Assembly: GCA_016842065.1 (NCBI GenBank)
Contig: JAEPDS010000015.1
Span: 31,697-95,696, forward strand
Source of the DNA: Candidatus Thiodiazotropha sp. 'RUGA'
Lineage (GTDB): Bacteria > Pseudomonadota > Gammaproteobacteria > Chromatiales > Chromatiaceae
DNA: 64,000 nucleotides
Direction of reading: 5' to 3'
Every line of letters starts with the position of its first letter. Position 1 is the stretch's first letter. The position numbers and the translations under genes were made by a program. The notes under the pieces were generated by a model that saw only the letters and a program-made list of their open reading frames with translations, was not told where the DNA came from and made no database searches. Positions 54,327-62,820 of the stretch are shown one piece after another.

Positions 54327-55199
54327 TCAGTTGAATACGCTCGTCGCTTCAAAAACCGGTCCATCGACACAGACTCGCTTCATCGCCGGTCCATCCGCAG
54401 TCTGTACTTCCACCACACAACCGGCACAACCGCCAATACCGCAAGCCATGAACTCCTCCAGGGAGACCTGGCAGGGTACCTGCCACTCCTTGGCCATGGC
54501 GGCGACGGCCTCCAGCATCGGGTGAGGGCCACAGGCAAAGACCTCGACTTCAGAGCGGGTCTGCCTGTCGAGGTTTCTGAACCATAAATGAGCCAGTTCG
54601 GTGACATAGCCCTGGTAGCAACCGCTGAACTCCTGCAGACTCGCCAGCCGGTTACCGATACCCCAGTCATCCAGCAGCGGCATGCTGGCGATTACCCCTT
54701 CAGGGATACCGGGTATCATGATCTTCGATGGGGTCGGCTTGAACGGGAACGGGACTTCGGAACCAAGTATGACAAATGGCTGTTTGTCGCTCTCCTGTCG
54801 CAGGCTTTCAGCAAGGAAAATCATCGGCGGCATCCCCACGCCACCACCGATCAGCAACGGGCGGCTGTGTCCGGGTGTCGCTTTGAATGGGGTGCCGATC
54901 GGGCCAAGTATACTGATCTTCTCTCCGGGCTGGCGCTGTGCCAGCAGCGTGGTGCCTCTACCTACTCTTTTATAGAGCAGGTCGATCCAGCCCTCATTGT
55001 ATGAACTGCGCATGATTGAAATCGGTCGCCTCATCGGCAGTTGTGGGTCGCAGGTCAAATGGACAAAACTGCCTGGCTTGGCTTTGGCGGCGCAGTGCGG
55101 GGAGAGCAGGCGCATGATGAACTGTTCCCCATCGTAGGCCTGATGGCTGATGATCTCAGCCTCTTCAAGAAATACCGAATTATGATGTGGTTTGGTCAT
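54327..55199 (-). CDS. pyrK: Dihydroorotate dehydrogenase electron transfer subunit-like protein (PyrK family)
   Basis: A 290-residue flavin/iron-sulfur reductase. An FAD-binding region has GSFVHLTCDPQLPMRRPISI, the NAD-binding region has PLLIGGGVGMPPMIFLAESL, FACGPHPMLEAVA follows, and the C-terminal 2Fe-2S motif is CGIGGCAGC plus a later Cys (RVCVDG). PyrK normally feeds electrons from a PyrD-1B dehydrogenase to NAD. No pyrD gene is beside it, and gammaproteobacteria usually use the quinone-linked enzyme. It overlaps pyrX by 4 bases, at the end of the pyr operon. A partner outside pyrimidine synthesis is possible. Confidence 0.85.
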   Translation of the reverse strand: MTKPHHNSVFLEEAEIISHQAYDGEQFIMRLLSPHCAAKAKPGSFVHLTCDPQLPMRRPISIMRSSYNEGWIDLLYKRVGRGTTLLAQRQPGEKISILGPIGTPFKATPGHSRPLLIGGGVGMPPMIFLAESLRQESDKQPFVILGSEVPFPFKPTPSKIMIPGIPEGVIASMPLLDDWGIGNRLASLQEFSGCYQGYVTELAHLWFRNLDRQTRSEVEVFACGPHPMLEAVAAMAKEWQVPCQVSLEEFMACGIGGCAGCVVEVQTADGPAMKRVCVDGPVFEATSVFN

Positions 55200-56494
55200 A
55201 GTCTCTCTTCATGAAAGACCAGTCGGCCTTTCAACAATGTATGGGTGACCCGGCCGGGCATTTCCCAGTCGGTGAACGGCGTGTTTTTGCCCGCACTATG
55301 GATCTGTTCAGCGGATACATGCCACTGTCTGTTGGGATCATAGATGCAGATATCGGCAGCATACCCCGGGGTCAGGCGGCCCAGCGGCAGTCCGAGTATA
55401 TCGGCAGGGCCACAGGTGAGGCGGGCAATCGCACTGCTTAGATCCATGACACCCTGTTCAACCAGTTTCAGGGTCAGGGGAAGCAGGGTATCCAGTCCGG
55501 AGATTCCTGGCTCGGTATCGGGAAACGGGGAGGATTTGGCATCGGCTTCATGGGGCTGATGGTCGGAACAGATCGCCTGGATGACATTCTCCGCCACGGC
55601 TTTGCGCAGACCGTCCCGGTCGCTGTCGGTACGCAGTGGTGGTCTGACATGACGATTGCTGTCAAAACCCTCCAGGTCGAGTTCAGTCAGATGCAGCTGG
55701 TGGATCGCCACATCGGCGCTGACTTTGCGACCTTCCCGTTTTGCCCAGGCCATGGTACGCGCCGCGCTGGCACTGGAGAGGGCATGAAAATGGATCACCG
55801 CACCGGTGGTTTCGGCCAATGCCAGGTCCCGTGCGACGGCAACCGTTTCAGCCGCTTCCGGTATCCCCGGCAGACCAAGCCGGTCTGCGACCTTGCCTTC
55901 GTGAGCGCAACCGTTGTTGCACAGGTGCTGATCCTCCGGGCGGATGATGGTCAACAGGTTGAAGGTGGAGGCATACTCCATGGCGCGCCGTTGAACCAGG
56001 GTATTCGCCAGTGGGGTATAACAGTTTGTAACCGCAATGCATCCGGCGGCTTTCAGGGCGGCCATTTCACTCAAATGGGAGCCGTCGAGATTCTTTGTCA
56101 GTGCTCCCTGGGGCAGCAGTCTACAGTAGCCGGCTTTGCGTGCCTTGTGTCGTATTTGCCCAACGACGGCCGGTGTGTCGATAACCGGCAGGGTATCGGG
56201 TGTGCAGCAAAGGGTGGTGATACCGTTGCGGGCGGCGCAGGCGGTTTCACTGGCGATGGTGGCTTTGTGTTCATTGCCTGGCTCGCGCAGATTGACCGTC
56301 AGGTCGATCAGGCCGGGGCAGACAATCTGATCCGTGGCATCGATCTCGAGCTGTGGCTCGAAGTTCTCCGGTGTCTGGCCCAGGGCGAGCACCTTACCGC
56401 CCGAGATATGCAGATCGGTAACCTCGTCAATGCCGTTGCCGGGATCCACCACCCGGCCATTGCGTATCGTGATATCTTTTTTCTTCTTTTTCAT
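55196..56494 (-). CDS. pyrX: Catalytically degenerate dihydroorotase homologue (PyrX / PyrC')
   Basis: A 432-residue dihydroorotase-fold protein. The first metal motif, normally HxH in GLIDLHVHLREPG, reads TVN here (Thr 66, Asn 68), and the usual His of the CED region is Pro in [17 protein letters not shown] keeps the late Asp. So two or more zinc ligands are lost, as in Pseudomonas PyrX, which only holds PyrB in its active complex. The first six residues include five lysines. The start overlaps the pyrB stop by 4 bases, supporting complex formation. A true pyrC should exist elsewhere. Confidence 0.9.
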   Translation of the reverse strand: MKKKKKDITIRNGRVVDPGNGIDEVTDLHISGGKVLALGQTPENFEPQLEIDATDQIVCPGLIDLTVNLREPGNEHKATIASETACAARNGITTLCCTPDTLPVIDTPAVVGQIRHKARKAGYCRLLPQGALTKNLDGSHLSEMAALKAAGCIAVTNCYTPLANTLVQRRAMEYASTFNLLTIIRPEDQHLCNNGCAHEGKVADRLGLPGIPEAAETVAVARDLALAETTGAVIHFHALSSASAARTMAWAKREGRKVSADVAIHQLHLTELDLEGFDSNRHVRPPLRTDSDRDGLRKAVAENVIQAICSDHQPHEADAKSSPFPDTEPGISGLDTLLPLTLKLVEQGVMDLSSAIARLTCGPADILGLPLGRLTPGYAADICIYDPNRQWHVSAEQIHSAGKNTPFTDWEMPGRVTHTLLKGRLVFHEERL

Positions 56495-57480
56495 ACTGCC
56501 ACCTCCTGGGTACGCTGGTTTTGCGTACCGATCACCATGGAGATGATCGCCATACGGATCGCAATGCCGTAACTGACCTGCTGCAGGATAACCGACTTCG
56601 AACCGTCGGCTACCTTTGAGTCCATTTCAACACCCCGGTTGATCGGGCCTGGGTGCATCACGATGGCATCGGGTTTGGCCAGCGCCAGGCGCCTTTCGGT
56701 GAGGCCGTAGAGACTGAAATACTCATGTTCCGAGGGGAGCATGGCACCACGCATTCGCTCTTTTTGCAGCCGCAGCATGATGATCACGTCCACATCTCTG
56801 ATGCCTTCGTCGAAATCGTGGTAGACATGCACTCCCAGGCTGCGGGCATCGGAGGGCAGCAGGGTTTGCGGTGCCACCACCCGGACTTCGGATACACCCA
56901 GGGTATTCAGTGCCAGGATCTGGGAGCGGGCCACCCGGGAGTGAAGGATATCCCCCACGATGGCGACCCGAAGCCCGACGAACTCCCCTTTGTGGCGACG
57001 GATGGTGAACATATCCAGCATCGCCTGGGTAGGATGGGCGTGGCGCCCGTCCCCCGCGTTGATCACCCCCACACCACGGTCGGCGTGCTGGGCGATGAAG
57101 TGGGCTGCACCACTGGTCGCGTGGCGGGCAATGAACATATCCACATGCATCGCTTCCAGATTGCGCAGGGTATCCAGCAGGGTCTCCCCTTTGGAGGTGG
57201 CCGAGGCGCTGATATTGAGATTGAGCACGTCGGCGGAGAGTCTTTTTGCCGCCAGCTCGAAGGTGGTGCGGGTGCGGGTGCTGTTTTCGAAAAACAGGTT
57301 GGCAACCACCTTGCCTCGACAGAGCGGCACCTTTTTTATGGTTCGCTCGGAGACACCGGTAAATCCCTCTGCGGTATCCAGTATTTCAGTCAGGATCGAC
57401 CGGTCGAGCCCATCGATCGTGAGGAAATGGAGCAGTCGCTGCTCATCGTCGAGTTGTAGTGCTTTGTTGCTCAGACTCAT
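56491..57480 (-). CDS. pyrB: Aspartate carbamoyltransferase catalytic subunit
   Basis: Joins aspartate and carbamoyl phosphate in pyrimidine synthesis. The 329-residue chain has the carbamoyl-phosphate loop [12 protein letters not shown] near residue 64-75, [13 protein letters not shown] near 143, and [13 protein letters not shown] near 281. It has about 15 more N-terminal residues than E. coli PyrB, as in the Pseudomonas-type enzyme that works with PyrX. Overlaps pyrR by 4 bases upstream and pyrX by 4 downstream. No pyrI is present. Confidence 0.96.
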   Translation of the reverse strand: MSLSNKALQLDDEQRLLHFLTIDGLDRSILTEILDTAEGFTGVSERTIKKVPLCRGKVVANLFFENSTRTRTTFELAAKRLSADVLNLNISASATSKGETLLDTLRNLEAMHVDMFIARHATSGAAHFIAQHADRGVGVINAGDGRHAHPTQAMLDMFTIRRHKGEFVGLRVAIVGDILHSRVARSQILALNTLGVSEVRVVAPQTLLPSDARSLGVHVYHDFDEGIRDVDVIIMLRLQKERMRGAMLPSEHEYFSLYGLTERRLALAKPDAIVMHPGPINRGVEMDSKVADGSKSVILQQVSYGIAIRMAIISMVIGTQNQRTQEVAV

Positions 57481-58040
57481 GCGTCCTTGTCCTGCTCATC
57501 GCCTCGGGAGGTGCGATTGGTTTTTGCGCCGAGAATCAGGCCCAACGGCTCGGGGCCGATCAGGGTGATGTGCTGATCCGGATCCAGACTGGGGTGTAGT
57601 CCGGTCACATCCGGCTGGATCGGCAGCTCCCGGCCACTCCGGTCGACCAGGGTGGCGAGGGTGATCGAGGCGGGTCGACCGTAGTCGAAGATCTCATTCA
57701 GTGCGGCTCTGATGGTGCGGCCGGTGTGCAGTACATCGTCGACCAGTATGATGTGCCGGTCATCCACCGGAATGGGCAGATCCGATGGATGAACCTCCGG
57801 ATTCATACCAATACGGGTAAAGTCGTCCCGATAAAATGAGATATCGAGGGTGCCCAGGGGATCGCGCAACCCCAACTCCTGATGAAGCCGTTCCGCCAAC
57901 CAGACCCCGCCGGTTCGTATACCGACCATCAGCGGTTCGGTAATCTCTTTATCGTTGATCAGCGTCCAGATTTTGCCAGCCATGACGTCGATCAGTGATT
58001 CCACGCCATCGGCTTGCATGAAGGTTGTGTTATCGCTCAT
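57477..58040 (-). CDS. pyrR: PyrR, pyr regulator / uracil phosphoribosyltransferase
   Basis: A 187-residue phosphoribosyltransferase-fold protein. The PRPP loop is [18 protein letters not shown] near 93-110, with [14 protein letters not shown] and [18 protein letters not shown]. In bacilli it binds pyr mRNA; in Pseudomonas-type bacteria it acts differently and may mainly salvage uracil. Here its gene overlaps ruvX by 11 bases, leaving no leader for a PyrR attenuator directly before pyrRB. Length is a little above the usual 170-180. Confidence 0.93.
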   Translation of the reverse strand: MSDNTTFMQADGVESLIDVMAGKIWTLINDKEITEPLMVGIRTGGVWLAERLHQELGLRDPLGTLDISFYRDDFTRIGMNPEVHPSDLPIPVDDRHIILVDDVLHTGRTIRAALNEIFDYGRPASITLATLVDRSGRELPIQPDVTGLHPSLDPDQHITLIGPEPLGLILGAKTNRTSRGDEQDKDA

Positions 58041-58458
58041 TGAACCAGGTTTCCAATATCAGTTTTGCCGCTACGGCATCATAATCCTCGAGCCGCTTGG
58101 CCCGGTGTCCCAACCTGTCCCTGGCCTCGAAGGAAGTGAAACGTTCATCTGCCAGATAAACGGTCAGGTGGAAACGACCTTCGAGCTGTCGTGAAAACCG
58201 CAATGCGGGTTGCGTGGCATCGGTTTCACTATCATCCACATCGAGTGGCAGGCCAACCACCAGAGCCTGAGGCTGCCACTCATTGATTAACTGTTCAATT
58301 CGTACCCAATCAGGTTTGTGATTGACCAACTCCAGAGTTTCAAGCGGCGTTGCCGTGCCTGTCAGGGTCTGGCCTACCGCTACACCGATTTTACGGGTAC
58401 CGAAATCGAAGCCCAGCAGGGTACCTGAGGCGCTCTCCGAGTCACGCGTGTCCGGCAT
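58030..58458 (-). CDS. ruvX: Holliday junction resolvase-like protein YqgF/RuvX
   Basis: A 142-residue RNase H-fold protein, thought to process the 5' end of pre-16S rRNA. LLGFDFGTRKIGVAVG carries the first acidic residue, LVVGLPLDVDD the second and DERFTSFEARDRL the third. All three are present. It overlaps algH by 17 bases and pyrR by 11. Gene order algH-ruvX-pyrR-pyrB is conserved in gammaproteobacteria. Confidence 0.95.
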   Translation of the reverse strand: MPDTRDSESASGTLLGFDFGTRKIGVAVGQTLTGTATPLETLELVNHKPDWVRIEQLINEWQPQALVVGLPLDVDDSETDATQPALRFSRQLEGRFHLTVYLADERFTSFEARDRLGHRAKRLEDYDAVAAKLILETWFNER

Positions 58459-59005
58459 CGCTGCTCAGCAGGTTCAAGTCTACACCAAGCAGGTCGGCTG
58501 CCGCCTGCCAACGCTCCTTGCTGGCTCGATTGAATATGATATCGCTTTCGGCAGGGCCGCTCAGCCAGGCATTCTGTGCCAGTTCACTCTCCAATTGGCC
58601 TGCTCCCCAGCTGGCATATCCGAGTGCCACCAGATTCTGTTCCGGACCCTTGCCGGCGGCGATGGCCTCCAGGATATCCAAGGATGTGGTGACACTGATC
58701 TGTGGAGTGACTCTCAGGGTGGAGGCCCACTCTGAATTGCTGTCGTGCAGAACGAAGCCGCGATCACTCTGTACCGGACCACCGATATAGACGGGTTGTT
58801 CAGAGACTTTTTCGCTGGCGATGGGAATCTTCAGCTGTTCAAATATATCCGCCAGATGAAGCTCCATGGGGCGATTGATGACAATCCCCATGGCGCCATC
58901 GTCGGAGTGCTCGCAGATGTAGGTCACTGTATGGAAAAAATTCGGATCCTCAAGCTGCGGCATGGCGATGAGAAAGTGGTTGGTCAGGTCGGTATCAGGA
59001 GACAT
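58442..59005 (-). CDS. algH: AlgH/YqgE family protein
   Basis: A 187-residue cytoplasmic protein of the DUF179 family. Typical segments are NHFLIAMPQLEDPNFFHTV, MGIVINRPMELHLADIF, VYIGGPVQSDRGFVLH and ALGYASWGAGQLESEL. The exact role is unknown; in Pseudomonas it affects alginate regulation. I start at MSPDTDLTNHF; a start 35 codons up would translate a shared 23-nt motif and part of an intergenic repeat. First gene of the algH-ruvX-pyrR-pyrB-pyrX-pyrK block. Confidence 0.94.
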   Translation of the reverse strand: MSPDTDLTNHFLIAMPQLEDPNFFHTVTYICEHSDDGAMGIVINRPMELHLADIFEQLKIPIASEKVSEQPVYIGGPVQSDRGFVLHDSNSEWASTLRVTPQISVTTSLDILEAIAAGKGPEQNLVALGYASWGAGQLESELAQNAWLSGPAESDIIFNRASKERWQAAADLLGVDLNLLSSDAGHA

Positions 59006-59009
59006 GGTA

Positions 59010-59032
59010 GGGCCTGTTAGCACGAATCCAAT
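59010..59032 (-). repeat. 23-nt shared motif, copy 2
   Basis: On the minus strand ATTGGATTCGTG-C-TAACAGGCCC ends five bases before the algH ATG, and differs by one base from the copy at 48984-49006. Its AGG could also be the algH ribosome site. It follows element copy B by about 150 bases in the same orientation. Confidence 0.6.
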
Positions 59033-59185
59033 CACACCGGCCAGGGCGGGGCTTTCCACCTGCCAGGTGAAAGAGATGGATTGCTTTGGAACTGCATGAG
59101 CGTGAGGCAACGCCGCTGGTGGTTAAAACACCCCCACTGCCCAGGGTTTCATCAATCCCGGGAGAGGCGTCCGAATAAGCGCCAT

Positions 59186-59260
59186 ACGGTGTTGCGTGCC
59201 GTTCATCTGGAACAACCAAACTTATCTCCTCGCGCCTGGATTGGCGCTTTTTCAGGACCA
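59186..59260 (-). repeat. Copy B of a two-copy structured intergenic element
   Basis: Minus-strand partner of the element at 48206-48284. The 22-nt identical core lies at 59200-59221. Hairpin 1 pairs GCGCC with GGCGC (outer pair G-C, where copy A has G-T). Hairpin 3 pairs ACGG with CCGT (59186-59202), where copy A has ACGA/TCGT. The upstream TCCTGAAAA string is also shared in near-identical form. It stands between tonB and algH, pointing at algH. Nature unknown. Confidence 0.6.
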
Positions 59261-59294
59261 CTAGTATCCAATCGCAGGCTTGCGGCTGCAACTG

Positions 59295-60143
59295 TTATTC
59301 TGCGTTGAGTTTGCCACTGCGAAGAAATTGCCAGGTCCGGGTGATGTCCAGGATGTCAGTCTCTTTGCGGATCTCATTGGGAAAGGGTGAAAACGGTGCA
59401 GCCAGACGGACGATGCGTATGGCCGAATCATCCAGGATCTTATGCCCCGATGAGTGCAGTACCCGGATTTGATCAACGCTGCCATCCGCTTTGACGGCAA
59501 CATGCAGCACCAGATTGCCGTATAAGCGGTCCCGCTTCGCCTGATCCGGGTAGTTGAGGTTGCCGATCCGTTCAACCTTGCGTCGCCAGGCATCCAGATA
59601 AGAGGCGTATTTATACTCTTTAGTACTGGCGCTGATCGCCTTGCGCTTGGGGAGTTTGGCGTAGGCCTCAGACTTTCTCTCCAGCTCAGCCGTAAGTCTG
59701 GCGATCTCCATGTTCTTGCTGTTTAACAGTTGGCTGGCCGTGGGCATGGGTTGTCGCTCCACGATGCGGCTGTCGACGGGTGCCTGCTGTTCGGATTGTT
59801 TGGTTGTCAGTGGCTGGGTCTGGCTCACTGGTTGTTGCAATGCGGGGGGTGTCTGAGCGGCCTGGGGGGGTGCCGGGGGTTCAGCTGTTTGCGGTTTCTC
59901 CTGCAGCCTTTTTTCTCCGCCGCCGCTCTGCGCAACCTGTGCCAGGTAGTCGGCCTGCTCATCCTCTTCCGGCTGCCGCTTCGGTTGCCGGACCACCATG
60001 ACCTCAAGACTCTGCTGTTGGTATTCTGGTTTGCTCGGGTCAAACGGTTTGAAGGTGATGCCGAGAATGACAAAGGCGTGCAGCGCCGTGGCGACAAACA
60101 GACCGATGCCCAGAATGTCATTTTGATTATGGGTGGAGATCAT
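59295..60143 (-). CDS. tonB: TonB-family energy transducer
   Basis: A 282-residue protein joining inner-membrane proton-motive force to outer-membrane receptors. It has an N-terminal membrane helix (about 10-30), a proline/glutamine-rich periplasmic part (about 75-125, PPAPPQAAQTPPALQQP), a short coiled coil with SKNMEIARLTAELERKSE, and a C-terminal TonB domain (about 195-280) with YPDQAKRDRLYGNLVLHVAV and SSGHKILDDSAIRIV. No exbB/exbD lies nearby. Its ATG overlaps the gshB stop by 4 bases, as in Pseudomonas gshB-tonB3-type order. Confidence 0.92.
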   Translation of the reverse strand: MISTHNQNDILGIGLFVATALHAFVILGITFKPFDPSKPEYQQQSLEVMVVRQPKRQPEEDEQADYLAQVAQSGGGEKRLQEKPQTAEPPAPPQAAQTPPALQQPVSQTQPLTTKQSEQQAPVDSRIVERQPMPTASQLLNSKNMEIARLTAELERKSEAYAKLPKRKAISASTKEYKYASYLDAWRRKVERIGNLNYPDQAKRDRLYGNLVLHVAVKADGSVDQIRVLHSSGHKILDDSAIRIVRLAAPFSPFPNEIRKETDILDITRTWQFLRSGKLNAE

Positions 60144-61090
60144 TGATTCAGTTTAGCCGCAATCGCATCCATCAGATCTGAGGCGATATCCAGATCGTAA
60201 AGCTTATCCAGTTCCCGAATACAGGTGGGACTGGTGACATTGATTTCCGTCAGGTAGTCCCCGATCACATCCAGTCCGGCGAACAGAATGCCCCGTTGTT
60301 TGAGTTGTGGGGCGACCTGGCGCGCAATCCAGAAGTCCCGTTCCGACAGGGGCACCCCTTCACCCCGGCCGCCGGCGGCCAGATTACCCCGGGTCTCGCC
60401 AGCGGCTGGAATTCTGGCCAATGCATAGGGAACCGGTTCGCCATCGACCATCAGGATACGCTTATCCCCTTTGCTGATCTCGGGAATAAAGCGTTGCGCC
60501 ATGGCGAATTGGCTGCCGTGCTGGGTCAATGTTTCGATAATCACCCCGAGATTGGCATCCTGCTCGGTGATGCGAAAGATGGAGGCACCACCCATGCCAC
60601 CCAGCGGTTTCATGATGATGTCCCTGTGCTGGCGATGAAACTCCCTGATCTCCGCCTCATTGCGACTGACCAGCGTAGCCGGTGTGCATTCCGGGAAATA
60701 GGCGGTAAACAGCTTCTCATTGGCATCCCGCAGGCTGCTTGGCCGGTTGACCACCAGGCAGCCTTGCGACTCGGCCTGCTCCAACAGATAGGTGGTATAG
60801 ATGTACTCCATGTCGAAAGGGGGGTCCTTGCGCATCAGTACCACATCCAGCTGATGCAGGGGTAACCGCTGACGCTGGCCATATTCAAACCAGTTTTCAG
60901 CATTGTCAGTTACTTGCAGATGTCGGGGCTCAGCCCAACAGAGCCCATCCTGAAGCGACAGATCCTGCTGTTGCAGATAGTGGATCTGCCAGCCGCGACG
61001 TTGAGCTGCCAGCAACATGGCGAAGGTGCTGTCTTTATATATTTTGATGGTCTCTATGGGGTCCATCACCACGCCAAGCTGTATCGTCAT
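60140..61090 (-). CDS. gshB: Glutathione synthetase
   Basis: An ATP-grasp ligase of 316 residues that adds glycine to gamma-glutamylcysteine. It begins IQLGVVMDPIETIKIYKDST, the GshB signature, with MRKDPPFDMEYIYTTYLLE, KPLGGMGGASIFRI (ATP-binding glycine loop), and GDKRILMVDGEPVPYALARIP near the active site, then the closing INVTSPTCIRELD. Length is standard. First gene of gshB-tonB, divergent from the genes leading to pilG, an order known from Pseudomonas. Confidence 0.96.
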   Translation of the reverse strand: MTIQLGVVMDPIETIKIYKDSTFAMLLAAQRRGWQIHYLQQQDLSLQDGLCWAEPRHLQVTDNAENWFEYGQRQRLPLHQLDVVLMRKDPPFDMEYIYTTYLLEQAESQGCLVVNRPSSLRDANEKLFTAYFPECTPATLVSRNEAEIREFHRQHRDIIMKPLGGMGGASIFRITEQDANLGVIIETLTQHGSQFAMAQRFIPEISKGDKRILMVDGEPVPYALARIPAAGETRGNLAAGGRGEGVPLSERDFWIARQVAPQLKQRGILFAGLDVIGDYLTEINVTSPTCIRELDKLYDLDIASDLMDAIAAKLNQ

Positions 61091-61579
61091 TTGAGTCTAT
61101 TGGTCCGCTGCAAAAGTCTATCTCGCATTATTTGCTGGGGGGGATTGTTAATCAAGCTCCTTAAGTTTTTCAATGGTTTGCCGCTAGAAGGACTTACATG
61201 TTGTGAGGAACAGCTAAATTCGCCCTCTAAGTTCATGAATTGGGAAGTATATTCTTGATGCGGGCAGGTTGTCTTGCTATTTTGTGGGGTAAATTTAGCG
61301 TAGTGTTCCATACTGTTTTGATGATTTCAGGATGAGAGCCTGAGGCGGTGTAGTTTTAAGTCCGGGTTAACAGCTCGTTCCGATTGGCTGGGGGGGCAAT
61401 GCAGCAATGCAGGCCGCAGTTGAAGCCGATCAGCACGGACCGTGGGAATGGTCGACAGTATCGAACGCTGCAAAGGGTTACGGATTTGACCGAAAGGGAG
61501 GAGAGCCACTGCACATAAGATAAATTAAAACTTGCGCAGTGTTGTCAATCATTGCTGATTATTAGAGAGGTGTGTTGCC
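61091..61579. other. Divergent intergenic region gshB / small secreted protein
   Basis: 489 bases. I see no credible gene: minus-strand frames of 74 and 60 codons lack ribosome sites. There are G-runs (GGGGGGG near 61136 and 61390) and AT-rich patches that could hold both promoters. AGAGAGGTG precedes the next start. No riboswitch or strong hairpin was recognised. Confidence 0.4.
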
Positions 61580-61966
61580 ATGGCGGCACAAACCACCGGT
61601 TTCGGAAAAATGAACTGCGTAAGCTTGAGATATCCGGCGATTTTTCTGTCTATGCTCGGTCTGCTGGCACAACCTGCGGTCGCACAGGACGACGATTATC
61701 TGTCGGAGATATCTGCAGAGGCCACTAAGATTGATTCCAAATTACCGACACAGGGAGAGGCGGATGCAAACCAGGACGGTTTAACGGACCAGGGTGCCGC
61801 TCAAGTTGCATTCGAAGAGGATTTGAAATCGCGTTATCTGGGTAGCTACACCTTCTACAAAAAACTCCCCAGGCGGGCCAGGGAAGAGGTCTATGAGGAG
61901 TATAAGGATGGTGCCTCGATCGATGAGATCAGACAGAAAATTATGAATCGATTTTTAAATCAATAG
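61580..61966 (+). CDS. Small secreted acidic protein upstream of the pil chemosensory genes
   Basis: A 128-residue precursor. A signal peptide (about residues 15-36) ends QPAVAQ. The mature part starts with an acidic patch (DDDYLSEISAEATKID), followed by a short Asp/Asn-rich segment and a helical C-terminal half (SRYLGSYTFYKKLPRRARE and IDEIRQKIMNRFLNQ). I do not recognise a family. AGAGAGGTG precedes the ATG; an internal ATG ten codons on would also keep the signal peptide. It lies 82 bases before the rhodanese gene on the same strand. Confidence 0.7.
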   Translation: MAAQTTGFGKMNCVSLRYPAIFLSMLGLLAQPAVAQDDDYLSEISAEATKIDSKLPTQGEADANQDGLTDQGAAQVAFEEDLKSRYLGSYTFYKKLPRRAREEVYEEYKDGASIDEIRQKIMNRFLNQ

Positions 61967-62048
61967 GTATGCAATCGGCTCGGAAAACTTTACAAGAACC
62001 ACTACATGTCCCCAACGTCCGATCAATTTTTAGCCTGAAGGTAACGTG

Positions 62049-62780
62049 ATGAATCGCTGTGTTAACCTGATATGTCAAATCCTACTGATGCTATCGCCGC
62101 TGGTGGCCGTTGCCGATGAGACGGCTGAAGCCAAACAGGGAGATGAGCTTTCAGTCAAGCTGTCGTCTGAGAAACCATACACTTTTGTTATGCATGAAGG
62201 TCGATCCATTCGGGTTCAGCGGATACAGGATCCCGAGTATCAGCTCAAAGGTTACTACGCCAAGACAGCACGCAAGTGCCCGCCGTTTTGCTTGCAACCA
62301 ATGCAGGTCGACCCACGGGTTGCCACCATTGGTGAGATAGAGCTATTTGCTTTCATGGAAGGAGAGATGAGAGATAAAACCGGCCTGTTGATTGATGCAC
62401 GCACGGCTGAGTGGTTTAATCGTGGCACGATTCCCGGCTCCATCAATCTCCCTTTTACCCAATTGAGCAAACCGGGGACCGCTGAAATGGAACAGGCACT
62501 GCTGCTCTTCGGCGCGCGACCAAGAGTCGATGTGGGTGCAATTTCCCTGAAACTGGAAGAGCTTGGTCTGCTGGGAGATGGCGATAAAACCGATAAATGG
62601 GATTTCAGCAATGCCAAGAAGCTGGTTCTCTGGTGTAATGGCCCTGAGTGTGGTCAGTCCCCCCGGGCGATCAAAGGTCTGTTAAACGTGGGCTATCCAG
62701 CGGATAAGATTGTCTACTACCGGGGCGGTATGCAGTTGTGGCAGCTTTGGGGTCTGACGACTGTCGTACCGGGAGAGTGA
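62049..62780 (+). CDS. Exported rhodanese-domain protein
   Basis: A 243-residue protein with a signal peptide (about 1-22, ending AVADE). A short region with two cysteines (KCPPFCLQPMQVD) comes first. Then a rhodanese domain: LLIDARTAEWFNRGTIPGS (entry to the fold) and the active-site loop LWCNGPECGQSPRAI with Cys near residue 200. YYRGGMQLWQLWGL closes the fold. It may handle sulfane sulfur in the periplasm. AAGG lies eight bases before this ATG; an adjacent upstream GTG is possible. It is 40 bases ahead of pilG on the same strand. Confidence 0.82.
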   Translation: MNRCVNLICQILLMLSPLVAVADETAEAKQGDELSVKLSSEKPYTFVMHEGRSIRVQRIQDPEYQLKGYYAKTARKCPPFCLQPMQVDPRVATIGEIELFAFMEGEMRDKTGLLIDARTAEWFNRGTIPGSINLPFTQLSKPGTAEMEQALLLFGARPRVDVGAISLKLEELGLLGDGDKTDKWDFSNAKKLVLWCNGPECGQSPRAIKGLLNVGYPADKIVYYRGGMQLWQLWGLTTVVPGE

Positions 62781-62820
62781 TTGTTTCTAATGTATATGTC
62801 CGTGACATGAGGATTTCAAC

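Noticed and set aside
57477..58040. PyrR-type attenuator in front of pyrR-pyrB
   Set aside because: pyrR overlaps ruvX, so there is no untranslated leader. Copy B of the element further upstream has a UCCAG string in one loop, but copy A does not keep it.
61087..61509. Two minus-strand frames of 74 and 60 codons between gshB and the small secreted protein
   Set aside because: No ribosome sites and no recognisable content.
61091..61579. Possible riboswitch in the long leader before the small secreted protein
   Set aside because: I looked for recognisable riboswitch core sequences and strong stems and found none that I could support.
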